Source: a virus. Taken from it: a DNA stretch of 20,697 nucleotides. The translations under genes were made by a program, and so were the position numbers. Within the stretch, counting starts at the first letter, position 1. The number at the start of each line of letters is the position of its first letter. This document shows positions 20,167-20,697 of this stretch, one piece after another. The stretch lies in IMG/VR virus record IMGVR_UViG_3300034105_003889, positions 1 to 20,697 of that record. One strand, written 5' to 3'. A model generated the notes under the pieces. It did not search any database and was not told the origin of the DNA. It saw only the letters and a program-made list of their open reading frames with translations.

Positions 20167-20697
20167 AATCCTTTCTACGATACATTTCTGAGGATATGCC
20201 GAGTGTGACTGAGAACGACAAACGCAGTCATAGAAGAGACGGCGATTCTGAGCTTACTTCAACATTGATTCAGCGTGGGTTTATTCCTCGCATTAAACCG
20301 GATGATCCACCAGTTTTGGCTTATACCCGCACAGATAGATATTCGGCTCAACATAAACAAATAGGAAACATTGGTCCATATAAGGTATACCATGCACAAA
20401 CAAATGATGGTTCATTGAGTCATGATGCTAATCCCAAAAATATTCATAGTGTTGTTGTGAAACACAACGATGACATAGTTGGTCATGCTAGGTTCTTCGA
20501 AGAGAATAAACCACACAGATTAGATAATCCTGCTACTACTATACTGTCTCCAGAAGGAGCGCCGCGATTCATGCGCGCTCATACAGGAAAACGAGCACAT
20601 GCGAGTGATCTTGCTGCAAGAGTCTATATGATGGCAGCTGCTCATACTAAACTTCCAATTATGAGTGGAGACACACAGTCAACGGGAGCGCATAGTA
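20163..20697 (+). CDS. GNAT-like domain protein, 3' end beyond the window
   Basis: At least 178 residues, open at the right edge, with its start overlapping the previous stop (ATGA). The leader MKSFLRYISEDM fits the head-targeting pattern. Residues 67-178 share a domain with the N-terminus of the endolysin: IGNIGPYKVYHA, DIVGHARF, H140-T-G-K-R, DLAARVY, P165 and SGDTQSTGAHS align with IGEVGPYHIHK, LVGTVQI, HRGKK, DLVPKVY and AGSDQSTGAKS, with 17 of 39 identities over the last block. The pattern (small strands, then an R/K-G-x/K loop before a long helix) suggests a GNAT acyltransferase-like fold; no substrate can be named. Such Q-S-T/x-G-A motifs recur in large phages. Confidence 0.7.
   Translation, partial: MKSFLRYISEDMPSVTENDKRSHRRDGDSELTSTLIQRGFIPRIKPDDPPVLAYTRTDRYSAQHKQIGNIGPYKVYHAQTNDGSLSHDANPKNIHSVVVKHNDDIVGHARFFEENKPHRLDNPATTILSPEGAPRFMRAHTGKRAHASDLAARVYMMAAAHTKLPIMSGDTQSTGAHS

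Overview
This window is part of the genome of a tailed phage related to the marine T4-like myoviruses. The evidence is the gene content: a B12-dependent (class II) ribonucleotide reductase C-terminus, a RuvC-like resolvase, a RecB-type PD-(D/E)XK exonuclease, several conserved unknown families that I know from cyanophages and other marine T4-like phages, a GH24 endolysin, and T4-late-type promoter octamers (TATAAATA / CATAAATA) directly upstream of genes. The host cannot be read from the sequence. The tandem dockerin repeats in one gene resemble those common in Planctomycetota, which is only a weak hint. No tRNA, CRISPR, integrase or insertion sequence was seen, and no gene-free stretch exceeds 300 bases.

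Layout: (1) 1-1049, rightward: 3' end of the reductase, then the RuvC-like nuclease. (2) 9397-1064, leftward: a long, tightly packed cluster, with many 4-base ATGA overlaps, of large multidomain proteins and small conserved unknowns. It ends with a holin-like membrane protein, a lipoprotein with a second membrane segment, and a small unknown. Its apparent intrinsic terminator lies inside the RuvC-like gene on the opposite strand. (3) 10522-9437, leftward: a compact unit with a sigma70-type promoter, an exonuclease, a small DNA-binding-like protein and a terminator. (4) 11436-10523, leftward: a low-complexity, probably virion-associated protein behind a late promoter. (5) 11471-11710, rightward: a small beta-rich protein. 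(6) 13161-11707, leftward: an endolysin with an extra N-terminal GNAT-like domain. (7) 13201-14247, rightward: a late-promoter unit with a signal-peptide outer-membrane barrel and a small membrane protein, closed by a bidirectional terminator. (8) 17762-14269, leftward: an early-looking operon behind a sigma70-type promoter, with small unknowns, a metallophosphoesterase and a trypsin-like protease with dockerin repeats. (9) 17782-20697, rightward: a 794-residue mosaic with a GP88-like domain, and a truncated protein whose fold is shared with the endolysin N-terminus.

How it fits together: holin-like protein, lipoprotein and endolysin form a plausible but dispersed lysis set. The reductase, resolvase and exonuclease serve nucleotide and DNA metabolism. 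Several proteins begin with a short M-(K)-x-F-x-x-x-x-x-E type leader resembling the T4 capsid-targeting sequence cut by the prohead protease, so they may be packaged inside the head and ejected with the DNA. The outer-membrane barrel and the protease-dockerin protein are the most unusual cargo and may act at the host surface or on the virion.
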